From Verrucosispora sp. WMMD573 (GTDB lineage Bacteria > Actinomycetota > Actinomycetes > Mycobacteriales > Micromonosporaceae): 64,000 nucleotides of DNA. Under the pieces are notes generated by a model. The model made no database searches and had not been told where the DNA came from. It saw nothing but the letters and a program-made list of their open reading frames with translations. This document shows positions 34,484 to 43,238 of the stretch, one piece after another. Every line of letters begins with the position of its first letter. Within the stretch, counting starts at the first letter, position 1. The translations under genes and the position numbers were made by a program. The stretch is from assembly GCF_027497175.1 (NCBI RefSeq), contig NZ_CP114901.1, positions 3,968,001 through 4,032,000 on the forward strand, in the 5' to 3' direction.

Positions 34484-35623
34484 CTATGCCCGCGGTGCTG
34501 CGGTCGACTCACGAATCCGGAGGGAGGGGCTGATGACGACCCGATGGGTGGGCCGGTCGGGATCGGCGAGCCGATCGGCGACGAGGCGTACCGCGGCGCG
34601 GCCGATGGAACGTCTCGGGGGGCGGACCGCCGTCAGCGGTGGGCTGAAGAGCCCCACGATCTCGTCGTCGTAAGCGACGATGGACAGATCGCCGGGCACG
34701 GTGATGTGCCGTTCCTCGCAGCGCTGCACCAGCGCGATGGCCTCCGCGTCGGCGTGCACCAGCAGCGCGGTGGTTGCGGTCTCCCGACAGCGGTCGAGGA
34801 CCTGGTCGAGGAGGGCGTCGCGGTTGGGTGAGCGGATGTCGGGAATCACGGCCTCCAGGGCGTCCTGAGGGTTCATGTCGCACTCGGCCGCCGCATCGAG
34901 CCAACCGCGGCGCACGTGTGGCCGGGTGGGGCTGTTGGCGTCGAGCACGAGGCCGACCCTGCGATGCCCGAGGGCGGTGAGATGTCGTACCGCCATGGCC
35001 GCGCCCAGGGCGTGGTCGGTCACCACCGACTCCATCACCGCATGGTGCGCACCGACCGTCGCGGACCGTTCCAGCAGTACGACCGGAACGCCGATGTGGG
35101 CGAGCCAGTCGATGGTCCGTCCGGCGGTCGGAGCGTCCATACGGGGGACGACGATCAGTCCATCGACGCCCATCCGGTCGACGAGGCGGGTCAGCTGCGG
35201 CTTGTCGTCCTCCGTGTCGTAGGAGGAGCCGCGCAGGACCACCCGCATGTCGAGCTCGCGTGCAGCCTCCTCGGCGCCGCGGGCCACGTCAGGCCAGTAG
35301 TAGTCGAGGGAGGGCACGAGCATGCCGAGGGTACGCCCGCTGAGGGATTCCAGCCCGGTGGCGGGCTCCTCCTCGGGTGCCGGCGGCTCGCCCGGTTCGA
35401 TCAGGGCCACGCCGCCGTGGACCCGCTGCACCAGGCCCTCAGCAGCCAACTGTGCCAGGTCGCGGCGAATGGTGACCGGCGCGGCACCGAGCCGCCGGGA
35501 CAGGTCGGAGATGCGCATCCATCCGTCGCGGTGCAGTGCTTCCAGCAGGTGTTGGCGACGGGCGGCCTGCAATGGCCCCCGCTGGGCCTCGGGCGGGCTG
35601 ACGGCGTCACCTCTCCTGGGCAT
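34484..35623 (-). CDS. Hybrid transcriptional regulator 1: DeoR-type HTH with LacI-type sensor domain
   Basis: 379 aa from ATG 35621-35623, overlapping the lyase gene end by 17 bases; a longer frame exists but has no coding character. The N-terminus (about 20-75) is a DeoR winged helix (RRQHLLEALHRDGWMRISDL, APVTIRRDLAQLAAEGLVQR, VHGGVAL). From about residue 100 a periplasmic-binding fold follows (GMLVPSLDYYWPDVARGAEE, VDGLIVVPRMD, LSIVAYDDEIVGLFSPPLTA). The twin protein at 46970-48067 has the same order and phrases. Probably senses an uronate oligosaccharide or its breakdown product and controls the locus between the twins. Confidence 0.9.
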   Translation of the reverse strand: MPRRGDAVSPPEAQRGPLQAARRQHLLEALHRDGWMRISDLSRRLGAAPVTIRRDLAQLAAEGLVQRVHGGVALIEPGEPPAPEEEPATGLESLSGRTLGMLVPSLDYYWPDVARGAEEAARELDMRVVLRGSSYDTEDDKPQLTRLVDRMGVDGLIVVPRMDAPTAGRTIDWLAHIGVPVVLLERSATVGAHHAVMESVVTDHALGAAMAVRHLTALGHRRVGLVLDANSPTRPHVRRGWLDAAAECDMNPQDALEAVIPDIRSPNRDALLDQVLDRCRETATTALLVHADAEAIALVQRCEERHITVPGDLSIVAYDDEIVGLFSPPLTAVRPPRRSIGRAAVRLVADRLADPDRPTHRVVISPSLRIRESTAAPRA

Positions 35624-37568
35624 CGGGCACCTCCGAGGAAGACACTTCGCGGGTTGGGGACTCTTCGACGGTGAGGATGAACGTGCCGGTGGCCGTGGTC
35701 GCGCCGACGTCGATCTCCAGGCGGGTGAGTGTCCGTCCCCACACGCTGACGAGCATTGGATCATCAAGTGGTCGCGTAGTCGCGGTGCCGGGGGCAGACG
35801 CGGGATGCCAGGTCAGCGTGAGGCGGCCGGCGTCGTGACGTGCGGTGATCTCCGCCCGGCCCGCGCTGAGCCGCACGTCACCGGCGACGAGCAGGTGGAC
35901 GTGGGTCGGCGCGGCCGAGTCGGTCGGGGCGAGGTCCCAGGTGTCGGTGACCACGATCCGCCCGCTTTCGCGCTCCAGCCGTGCGTTGCGCCGCCAGTGG
36001 TGCACGTCGGTGCGTGGATAGGCGGCGGCGATGTCCAGGGACAACTCGGCCCTCGTCTCGTCGATGACGGCCGCCACGTCGCGGGCGCGGTAGTCGTGGC
36101 CGGGGGCCTGGGCGGTACCTCGGATGTGGGGGACGTTGTGCCACGCGCTCTGCATTGTCCAGATGTCGTAGCGGTCGGGTCCGAAGGTTTGTGCGGTGTA
36201 GGTGGGGCGGCCGGCGTCGACGAGCACGGGTACGCCGTTGAGCGCGACCACGATGGCGCCGACGTCGTTGTGGTTGTGATGCTCGCCGTTGTGCCCGCCC
36301 TTGATCGCCAGCGTCAGACCGGCCGAACTGCCGTGGCGGCGGCGGGCCAGCAGGACCTGGGTGGAGGGGAGCCACACGTCGCGTGGCAGCGGCGATGTGC
36401 CGGGGAGGGCGTTGATCCATTCCTGGTGGCTCAACGCGCGCAGCAACCGGCCGAGCCCCTGATCCTCATCGGCCACGGGCGCGTCGCGGTCACGATGGGC
36501 GGTGGCGTGTGCCAGCGCATCCTGGTCGCCAACGCGTCGTGCGCCCCGATACAGGGCGTCCCAGGCTTGGCTGGCCGGCGGCCGTGCCACCGCGTCCGCA
36601 TGATTGAGATACCAGGCACCGCCAAGGTGCATGCGATGAGGGAAGGCGACGGTGTGCCGTAGGGCCTCGCCCGGCACGCCGTCGAGCGTCCCGCCGCTGG
36701 CGTGGGCGAGGATGTCGAGTGCCTCAAGGGCCCGGCACGCGCCCTGCCACCAGTATCCGTAGCCTTCGTCGACGGCACCGTCGACCGGCAGAGAGGCCAC
36801 GTACCGGTCCAGGCCCTCAATGACCAGATCAACGATCGCCGCTCGGCGCGGTGGGTCGTCGACCAGGCGCAGCGCGGCGACGAGGACGTTGGCGTGGATC
36901 CACGCACTCCAGTTGTGGGCGTCGCCGTCAAGGCCGAGCCAGTGCCAGTCGCGGCGGCGAGTGAACGGCGTCAGCACGCGCCGGTCGACCTCGTGCCGGA
37001 TGCGCGGGCGTAGGCCGGGTGCGTGCTTGTCGAGTGGCCCGCCGAGCAGGTGGTCGATCCAGGCGAGCTGCGCGGCGACCTCGCCCGCGCCGAGGTCGAG
37101 GACCGGATCGGTCACGGTCGGCAGCACCGCGTCGTGGCGAGCGCGGGTGTCGTCGTGGGCGGGCCAACACCAGGAACTCTGCTCGCACAGCAACACGACG
37201 CCGTCGACCACCTCGTCGAGCCAGTCCGGTTCGAGTGTTGCGGCGGCGAGAACGCTGGCCCGGCTCAACCGCTGTTGCCGGGCGAAGACCAGTTGTTCGT
37301 AGGCGTCCCGGTCGCCGTCGCGGAAGTACCTGGCGTAGTGACGAGCCAACAGCGAAGGCCAGGGTCGGCCCAGGTCCTCTTCAGCTCGGGTCCGCAACCG
37401 CCTCAGGGTGGGCACGTCCAAACGCGACTCGGCCCAGACGGCCCGCTCCTCTGCCGGGGGGACGGGCAGCGACTTTTCGGCCGGCTCAAGCACCTGCTCG
37501 AGCAGGGTGGCTCCGACACCCGGCCAGGCGGCGGCGAGCGGACCGGTGAAGCGGTCTATGGCGGGCAT
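35607..37568 (-). CDS. Heparinase II/III-like family protein (putative intracellular polysaccharide lyase)
   Basis: 653 aa from ATG 37566-37568 (GAGGAA upstream), preferred over ATG 37604. No signal peptide. An N-terminal alpha/alpha toroid (about 50-360; NWSAWIHANVLVAALRLVDD, GYGYWWQGACRALEALDILA) is followed by a heparinase II/III beta-sandwich. The sandwich has the signature GGHNGEHHNHNDVG (about 425-438), whose His/Asn cluster holds metal and substrate in this fold. It probably eliminates uronic-acid-containing oligosaccharides in the cytoplasm, giving unsaturated products for the GH88 enzyme of the same locus. The exact polymer is unknown. It shares a transcript with hybrid regulator 1. 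Confidence 0.85.
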   Translation of the reverse strand: MPAIDRFTGPLAAAWPGVGATLLEQVLEPAEKSLPVPPAEERAVWAESRLDVPTLRRLRTRAEEDLGRPWPSLLARHYARYFRDGDRDAYEQLVFARQQRLSRASVLAAATLEPDWLDEVVDGVVLLCEQSSWCWPAHDDTRARHDAVLPTVTDPVLDLGAGEVAAQLAWIDHLLGGPLDKHAPGLRPRIRHEVDRRVLTPFTRRRDWHWLGLDGDAHNWSAWIHANVLVAALRLVDDPPRRAAIVDLVIEGLDRYVASLPVDGAVDEGYGYWWQGACRALEALDILAHASGGTLDGVPGEALRHTVAFPHRMHLGGAWYLNHADAVARPPASQAWDALYRGARRVGDQDALAHATAHRDRDAPVADEDQGLGRLLRALSHQEWINALPGTSPLPRDVWLPSTQVLLARRRHGSSAGLTLAIKGGHNGEHHNHNDVGAIVVALNGVPVLVDAGRPTYTAQTFGPDRYDIWTMQSAWHNVPHIRGTAQAPGHDYRARDVAAVIDETRAELSLDIAAAYPRTDVHHWRRNARLERESGRIVVTDTWDLAPTDSAAPTHVHLLVAGDVRLSAGRAEITARHDAGRLTLTWHPASAPGTATTRPLDDPMLVSVWGRTLTRLEIDVGATTATGTFILTVEESPTREVSSSEVPDAQER

Positions 37569-37655
37569 GGTTCCTCGATGAACGGAAGAGCGGACATGAA
37601 CCATTGTGACCGTATCAGGGTCGATCTCGATCGATCAGAGTCTGAGGCCGGGAGC

Positions 37656-37668
37656 TTGTGGCCCACAA
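37656..37668. promoter_or_regulatory. Perfect palindrome TTGTGGCCCACAA
   Basis: Six-base arms around one C, 88 bp upstream of the lyase start. Candidate operator of the uronate locus; the ligand (a hybrid regulator or a GntR-type protein) is unknown. Confidence 0.45.
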
Positions 37669-37794
37669 AAGTGGAGATTCGTCCCTTTGGTCTGTTCGTA
37701 GGCCATGCCCTTTTTGCAGATTAAAACGGCAAATATCTATATAGGCTTAGGCGCGTTCTTGATCGAACATGTCCGTCTGAGTTTGTTACTGGCA

Positions 37795-37824
37795 TTGACT
37801 TGTTCGGTTGTGAGCGCTTTACTT
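37795..37824 (+). promoter_or_regulatory. Promoter-like TTGACT-17-TTTACT with lac-like operator half
   Basis: TTGACT at 37795-37800 and TTTACT at 37818-37823 have 17-bp spacing. TTGTGAGCGCTTTAC (37808-37822) overlaps the -10; its left half equals that of the ideal lac operator. Position fits plus-strand transcription of the DUF2264 gene with a leader of about 90 bp. Confidence 0.5.
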
Positions 37825-37919
37825 CGGAAACCCAGCTGTCGCTCTGCTGACACAGAGCTGGCGACATCTTCCGTTCGCCTACTTCCCCCGACGTGGGCCG
37901 ATGCGACAGGACCTGCCTG

Positions 37920-39902
37920 ATGATGTCCGGCACGCCGAGCGACGTGGTCCCCACCACGACGGTCCCGCACAGCGACGGGACATGGAGCCGCCGCGACTGG
38001 CTGGCCCTCGCCGACCGGCTGCTCGCCGCCGCCCGGGCGCACGCCTCGCCGCGGCACGCCCTCATCACCTTTCCCGGCCCGGCCGGCGGGTACGGGCGAG
38101 CCGTCGATGGGCTTGAGGGTTTCGCCCGGACGTTCCTGCTGGCCGGTTTCCGGGTGGCCGGGGCACGGGGGGAGGGCGTCGACGATCTCATCGACTGGTA
38201 CGCGGCCGGGATCGCCGCCGGCACCGATCCGACCTCCGCTGAGCGGTGGGTCCGGCTGGACGAGCACCCACAGGCGAAAGTGGAGGCCGCCTCGCTGGCC
38301 CTGATCCTCGACCTGACCCGGCCGTGGCTCTGGGACCGGCTGCCGGCCGACGTGCAGGAGCGCGTGGTGCGGTACCTCGCACCGGCCGTCGGCGACGACA
38401 CGTATCCGAGGATCAACTGGGTCTGGTTCCGGCTGCTGGTACAGACGTTCCTGCGCTCGGTGGGCGGGCCGTACTCGCTGGACGAGATGGCCGAGGATCT
38501 CGCCACCCACGACAGCTTCGCGCGCCCAGACGGGTGGATGTCCGATGGGCCGGAACGCGCCTACGACCACTACGTCGGCTGGGCGTTGCACCTGTATCCG
38601 ACGCTGTGGGCGAGGATGGCCGGCGCTGGTGACCTCGCTGTCGATCGCCGGGACCGGGACCGGGCGAACCTCGACCGCTTCCTGCGCGACGCGGTCGCTC
38701 TGGTGGGCGCCGACGGAGCACCGCTCATCCAGGGGCGGAGCCTGATCTACCGGTTCGCCGCCGCGGCGCCGTTCTGGGTCGGCGTCATCGCCGGGGTGCC
38801 GTCGGTCAGCCTCGGGCAGCTGCGTCGGGCCGCCACGCAGACCGTGCGCCACTTCGTCACCCACGGCGTTCCCGACGCGGATGACCTGCTCACCATCGGC
38901 TGGCATCGACCGTGGCCGCGGCTCGCCCAGCACTACTCGGGGCCCGGGTCCCCCTACTGGGCCGGCAAGGGGCTGCTCGGTATCGCGCTGCCCGACGATC
39001 ACCCGGTGTGGCGATCGCCGGAGCAGCCGCTGCCGGTCGAGGAGCGCGACACCGTGCGGGCCGTACGCGCACCGGGCTGGCTGATCTCGGCCGTGCGGTC
39101 CGACGGCATCGTGCGGGTGGTCAACCACGGCACCGACCACGCGGTCGAGGGCGCCAGCGTCGGCGACTCACCTCTCTACACACGCCTGGGCTACTCGACC
39201 GCGACAAGCCCGGTGCTCGCCGAGTGCGGCTGGCTGACGCCGCTCGACCAGTCGGTCACCCTGGTCGACGGTGCCGGTCGCGCCACCCACCGCGCCGGCC
39301 TGCGGCTGCTGGTACTGCGAGCTGACGACGGCATCGGCGTGGCGGGCTCGTGCACCCTCGCACACTGGGTCGACCCCGACCCCGGCCAGCGCGACCATGG
39401 AAGCGGGCGCGCTGGCCAATCGTGGCCGGCCGGTCACCTCACCGTCTATTCGCTGGTCCGCGGCCCCTGGGAGCTGCGCCTGGCCCGCATCGAGGACCTC
39501 GCCGAGAGGGTCGACGCCACCGGTCTGCGGCTGGTCGTCGGCGGCTGGGCGGTACCGGACGGGGTGGCCGCCACCGCCCACGGCGACGCGCTCAGCGTGA
39601 CCGGAGGGGGCCTGACCAGCCGGCTGGAGAGCGTCCTCGGCAGCGGTTCCCCCGGTGTCACCTCGGTCCCCGACGGTGGGCCGTTGGGTGGCGCGCTGAC
39701 GGTGCCGTGGCTCGCGTACCCCGCCCGAACCGGCACCTGGACCGCGTGCCTCGTCGAGCTGTCCGGCGGTGACGCGAGCGCAGCACGGCCGGCCTGTCGG
39801 GCAGTCCTTGATGCCGCTGACGCGAACGTGACGGTCGACTGGCCGGACGGACTCACTACCACGATTCGCCTTGACATGGAACCGACCAGGCCAACCGGTT
39901 GA
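37920..39902 (+). CDS. DUF2264-domain protein
   Basis: 660 aa from ATG 37920 (second ATG at 37923); ACAGGACC upstream. No signal peptide. The first 380 residues are an alpha/alpha barrel typical of DUF2264 (DGLEGFARTFLLAGFRVAGA, KVEAASLALILDLTRPWLWD, NWVWFRLLVQTFLR, DGWMSDGPERAYDHYVGWAL, YWAGKGLLGIALPDDHPVW). A beta-rich C-terminal half follows. The toroid-plus-sandwich plan resembles polysaccharide lyases and hydrolases, and members often sit in polysaccharide loci. Here it is the first gene of the importer/GH88 operon, 55 bp before the binding protein, so a role in cutting or trimming the imported uronate oligosaccharide is likely. The reaction is unknown. Confidence 0.85.
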   Translation: MMSGTPSDVVPTTTVPHSDGTWSRRDWLALADRLLAAARAHASPRHALITFPGPAGGYGRAVDGLEGFARTFLLAGFRVAGARGEGVDDLIDWYAAGIAAGTDPTSAERWVRLDEHPQAKVEAASLALILDLTRPWLWDRLPADVQERVVRYLAPAVGDDTYPRINWVWFRLLVQTFLRSVGGPYSLDEMAEDLATHDSFARPDGWMSDGPERAYDHYVGWALHLYPTLWARMAGAGDLAVDRRDRDRANLDRFLRDAVALVGADGAPLIQGRSLIYRFAAAAPFWVGVIAGVPSVSLGQLRRAATQTVRHFVTHGVPDADDLLTIGWHRPWPRLAQHYSGPGSPYWAGKGLLGIALPDDHPVWRSPEQPLPVEERDTVRAVRAPGWLISAVRSDGIVRVVNHGTDHAVEGASVGDSPLYTRLGYSTATSPVLAECGWLTPLDQSVTLVDGAGRATHRAGLRLLVLRADDGIGVAGSCTLAHWVDPDPGQRDHGSGRAGQSWPAGHLTVYSLVRGPWELRLARIEDLAERVDATGLRLVVGGWAVPDGVAATAHGDALSVTGGGLTSRLESVLGSGSPGVTSVPDGGPLGGALTVPWLAYPARTGTWTACLVELSGGDASAARPACRAVLDAADANVTVDWPDGLTTTIRLDMEPTRPTG

Positions 39903-39957
39903 TCGACCTGGTGCCAGCGTGGACCCACCCCCAGGGCCCCTGATCCAAGGAGAAGGT

Positions 39958-41259
39958 ATGAAACGCGCGATACCAGCCGTTGTCAGCACCGCGATGGCGC
40001 TGACGCTCGTCGTGGCGGGTTGCGGCGGCGAGGACGAGCCAGTCGACCCCAACGCCCCGGTGACGATCACCCTGGCGGGTTGGAGCCTGTCCTCAACGCC
40101 GGAGTTCCAGACGCTCGCCGATGGGTTCAAGGCGACGCACTCCAACGTGACGGTCGAGCTCAAGGAGTACGACGCCGCGAACTACGACACCCAGATGATC
40201 GCCGATCTCGCCGCCGGCACCGCGCCGGACGTGTACGTGTTGAAGAACCTGAAGAACTTCTACACCTACCAGAGTGGCGGCCAGCTTCTCGACGTGTCCG
40301 ACGCCGGGTCCGCGCTCGGCTCGCTGCCCGCGCTGGCCCCGTACCAGGTCGACGGCAAGACCTACGCGGTCCCGTACCGGCAGGACTCGTGGGTTCTGTA
40401 CTACAACAAGGAACTGTTCGACAAGGCGAAGGTGGCCCATCCGACCGGGACCTGGACCTGGGACGGGTACGCCGCCGCGGCGAAGCAGCTCACCGCCGGA
40501 CTGAAGGCCGCCGGATCCAGCGCGACCGGCGCCTACCAACACGTCTGGCAGTCGACAACGCAGGGATTCGCGCTCGCCCAGACACCCGGCGCCGATCTGC
40601 TCTCCGGCGACTTCGCCTACCTCAGGCCCTACTACCAGCGGTCGCTCGACCTGCAGGCCGCCGGCGCGCAGCCGACCTTCGGCACCGCGAACACCAACAA
40701 ACTCACGTACCAGGCGCAGTTCGGCAAGCAGCAGTCGGCGATGCTGCTCATGGGCACCTGGTACGTGGCCACCCTGCTCAACCAGCGCAAGAATGGCGAA
40801 TCCGACACGTTCGAATGGGGCCTCGCCCCCGCGCCGCAGTACGACCAGTCCACCGCCGGCACCTCCGCCACACCGGTGACCTTCGGCGATCCGACGGGCA
40901 TGGGAATCAACCCGAAGATCAGCAAGTCGAAGATCGCCGCGGCTCAGGCATTCCTCGCGTACGTGGCCAGTGAGGATGCCGGCAAGGCGCTGGCGGGCAT
41001 CGGCATCACTCCCGCCCAGTCCTCCGACCCGATCACCGAGACGCTGTTCGCCCTCGACGGAGTGCCCGGCGACGACCTGTCGAAGTTCGCCTACGGCACG
41101 CACGAGATTCGTCCGGAGAACCCGGTTTCGAAGCACACGGCCGGCACGCAGAACGTGCTCAACGACCTGCACTCGGCGGTCATGTCCGACAGCAAGGGCC
41201 TGGACGAGGCCATCACGGAGGCGCAGACCCGCGCCAAGAACGAGGTCCTCAACCAGTGA
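39958..41259 (+). CDS. Sugar ABC transporter substrate-binding lipoprotein (cassette 3)
   Basis: 433 aa from ATG 39958, with AAGGAGAAGG upstream. Lipobox VVAGC at about residue 20. Family-1 fold (VTITLAGWSLSSTPEFQTLA, APDVYVLKNLKNFYTYQSGG, AMLLMGTWYVATLL). It follows the DUF2264 gene and precedes two permeases, after a hairpin. Context (lyase, GH88, isomerase, KduD) suggests uptake of uronic-acid-containing oligosaccharides. Confidence 0.92.
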   Translation: MKRAIPAVVSTAMALTLVVAGCGGEDEPVDPNAPVTITLAGWSLSSTPEFQTLADGFKATHSNVTVELKEYDAANYDTQMIADLAAGTAPDVYVLKNLKNFYTYQSGGQLLDVSDAGSALGSLPALAPYQVDGKTYAVPYRQDSWVLYYNKELFDKAKVAHPTGTWTWDGYAAAAKQLTAGLKAAGSSATGAYQHVWQSTTQGFALAQTPGADLLSGDFAYLRPYYQRSLDLQAAGAQPTFGTANTNKLTYQAQFGKQQSAMLLMGTWYVATLLNQRKNGESDTFEWGLAPAPQYDQSTAGTSATPVTFGDPTGMGINPKISKSKIAAAQAFLAYVASEDAGKALAGIGITPAQSSDPITETLFALDGVPGDDLSKFAYGTHEIRPENPVSKHTAGTQNVLNDLHSAVMSDSKGLDEAITEAQTRAKNEVLNQ

Positions 41260-41350
41260 CCTCCTCCGTCCACCCACCGGCGGTCGGTCACGGCCGGCGC
41301 GCGGTGCCTGTTGAGAAAGGTCCGGCGACAGGTCGCCGTTGAGCGCGATC

Positions 41351-41391
41351 GGCGGGTCCGGCGTACGACGCGAACCGGCGTCGGGCCCGCC
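41351..41391 (+). terminator. Intercistronic hairpin after binding-protein gene (cassette 3)
   Basis: Thirteen-base arms (41351-41363 with 41379-41391), 11 paired, 15-nt loop, in the 168-bp gap before the permease. Probably attenuates read-through or protects the upstream message. Confidence 0.55.
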
Positions 41392-41427
41392 ACCTGACCC
41401 GAAAACGCCTTCCCCGGAGAGTCCCTG

Positions 41428-42336
41428 ATGGCAGCAACACTGACACGGCCGCGCCCCAGACGCAGCCGCCTGGTATGGCGCAACACCGTCGCCGGTTGGT
41501 CGTTCATCCTGCCGAACTTCGTCGGCTTCGCCCTGCTCACGTTGGTGCCGGTGGTGGCGCTGTTCTACCTGGCCTTCACCGACTGGAACGTGTTCGGGGC
41601 GGCCGAGTGGACCGGCAGCGCGAACTTCCGGCGGATGTGGGGGGACTCGAGTTTCTGGACGGCGTTGCAGAACACCCTCTACTACTCGGTCCTGCACATC
41701 CCGCTGACCATGGCTGCGGCCCTCGGCCTGGCGCTGCTGCTCAACCGCAGGCTACGGGGTGTGGGCTTCTTCCGGACCGTCGCGTTCTTTCCCTACATCA
41801 CCTCGATCGTGGCGATCGCGGTGGTGTGGAACCAGTTGTTCAGCCCGGAGTACGGGCCGGTCAACGCGTTCCTGCGGGCCATCGGAGTCGGCAGCCCGCC
41901 CGGCTGGACGACATCCGCGGACTGGTCGATGCCGGCGGTCATCATCGTCGGGACCTGGCGGGAGATGGGCTACTACATGCTGCTGTTCCTGGCCGGCCTG
42001 CAGACCATCCCCGCCCAGTTGTACGAGGCCGCCAAGATCGACGGCGCGACCGCCTGGCAACGGTTCCGGCACGTCACGATCCCGGGGCTGAGGCACACGA
42101 CGTTCTTCGTCGTCGTGATGCTGACCATCGGCAGCTTCAAGGTGTTCGACCTCATCCTCGTGATGACCGAGGGCGGTCCCGGCCAGTCCACGCTGGTGCT
42201 GTCGCAGTACATCTACCAGAAGGGCTTCGTCGAAAACCAGTTCGGCTACGCCTCGGCGGTGTCCATTGTGTTGTTCGCGATCTGCTTCGGGGTCACGGCC
42301 ATCCAGTTCTGGATCAACAACCGGCGGGAGAGCTGA
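41428..42336 (+). CDS. Sugar ABC transporter permease, MalF type (cassette 3)
   Basis: 302 aa; ATG 41428 after GGAGAG. Basic start (RPRPRRSRLVWRN) then six spans from VAGWSFILPNFVGFALL. EAA loop YEAAKIDGATAWQRFRHVTI. The stop overlaps the next start as TGATG. Confidence 0.93.
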   Translation: MAATLTRPRPRRSRLVWRNTVAGWSFILPNFVGFALLTLVPVVALFYLAFTDWNVFGAAEWTGSANFRRMWGDSSFWTALQNTLYYSVLHIPLTMAAALGLALLLNRRLRGVGFFRTVAFFPYITSIVAIAVVWNQLFSPEYGPVNAFLRAIGVGSPPGWTTSADWSMPAVIIVGTWREMGYYMLLFLAGLQTIPAQLYEAAKIDGATAWQRFRHVTIPGLRHTTFFVVVMLTIGSFKVFDLILVMTEGGPGQSTLVLSQYIYQKGFVENQFGYASAVSIVLFAICFGVTAIQFWINNRRES

Positions 42337-43235
42337 TGACCGCGACCCGGTTCACCACAACCCCCGTACCCCTCTCCAGTACCGGGCCGGTCAACTCCGC
42401 ACCCGGTCGCCGCGTCCCCTCCCGCGGTTGGCGGGTGGTGGGATACCTCGGTCTCGTCCTCGCGGTGGTCGCGCTGCTGCTGCCGTTCTACTGGATGGTG
42501 ATGTCGTCGCTGAAGACCAACAGCGAAGTGTTCACCATCCCGATCAAATGGATCCCGGACACGCTGATATGGCGAAACTACGTCGACATCTGGCAACGGT
42601 CAGACATGACGACGTGGCTGAAGAACACCCTGCTGCTGTCGGTCATCGTCACCCTGCTCCAGGTGTTCACCGGCAGCTTCGCCGCGTACGGCTTCGCCCG
42701 GATCCGCTTCCCGGGGCGCAACCTGCTGTTCCTGGCCTACATCGGGACCATCGCCGTGCCGTGGCAGTCGTACATGATCCCGCAGTTCATCCTCATGTCC
42801 AAGCTGCAGCTGTCCAACACGTTGTGGGCGATCGTGGCACTCCAGGCGTTCGGCGCCTTCGGTGTGTTCCTGATGAAGCAGTTCTACGAGACGGTCCCCG
42901 AGGAACTCAGCGAGTCGGCACGGGTGGACGGTCTCTCCGAGTTCGGCATCTACCGGCGGATCATGCTGCCGCTGTCCCGCCCGGCGCTGGCGAGTCTGAC
43001 GCTACTCACGTTCGTCACGACCTGGAACGACTATCTCGGTCCGCTGATCTACCTGCGCAGCCCTGAGCTGCGCACCATCCAGCTGGGGCTGCGCACGTTC
43101 ATCACCCAGTACAACGCCGAGTTCGCGCTCATCATGACGGGTTCCGTGCTGTCTGTGCTGCCGGTGGCGGTCATCTTCCTGCTCGGGCAGCGGCACTTCG
43201 TCGAAGGCATCGCCACCACCGGTCTGAAGGGTTGA
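42336..43235 (+). CDS. Sugar ABC transporter permease, MalG type (cassette 3)
   Basis: 299 aa; ATG 42336. A Thr/Pro-rich cytoplasmic start leads to six spans. ATPase-contact loop LSESARVDGLSEFGIYRRIM; C-terminal HFVEGIATTGLKG. The next gene starts 4 bp later. Confidence 0.93.
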   Translation: MTATRFTTTPVPLSSTGPVNSAPGRRVPSRGWRVVGYLGLVLAVVALLLPFYWMVMSSLKTNSEVFTIPIKWIPDTLIWRNYVDIWQRSDMTTWLKNTLLLSVIVTLLQVFTGSFAAYGFARIRFPGRNLLFLAYIGTIAVPWQSYMIPQFILMSKLQLSNTLWAIVALQAFGAFGVFLMKQFYETVPEELSESARVDGLSEFGIYRRIMLPLSRPALASLTLLTFVTTWNDYLGPLIYLRSPELRTIQLGLRTFITQYNAEFALIMTGSVLSVLPVAVIFLLGQRHFVEGIATTGLKG

Positions 43236-43238
43236 TCG

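Larger units (their letters stand above)
37569..37919. other. Divergent promoter region between lyase and DUF2264 genes
   Basis: No gene is supported. It includes a perfect short palindrome (37656-37668), an AT-rich tract (37725-37750) and a promoter-like element with a lac-like half operator (37795-37824). It probably controls both directions of the uronate locus. Confidence 0.55.

Noticed and set aside
42266..43066. Alternative frame over the cassette 3 MalG-type permease
   Set aside because: Arg/Pro-rich shadow; membrane spans and the EAA loop are in the other frame.
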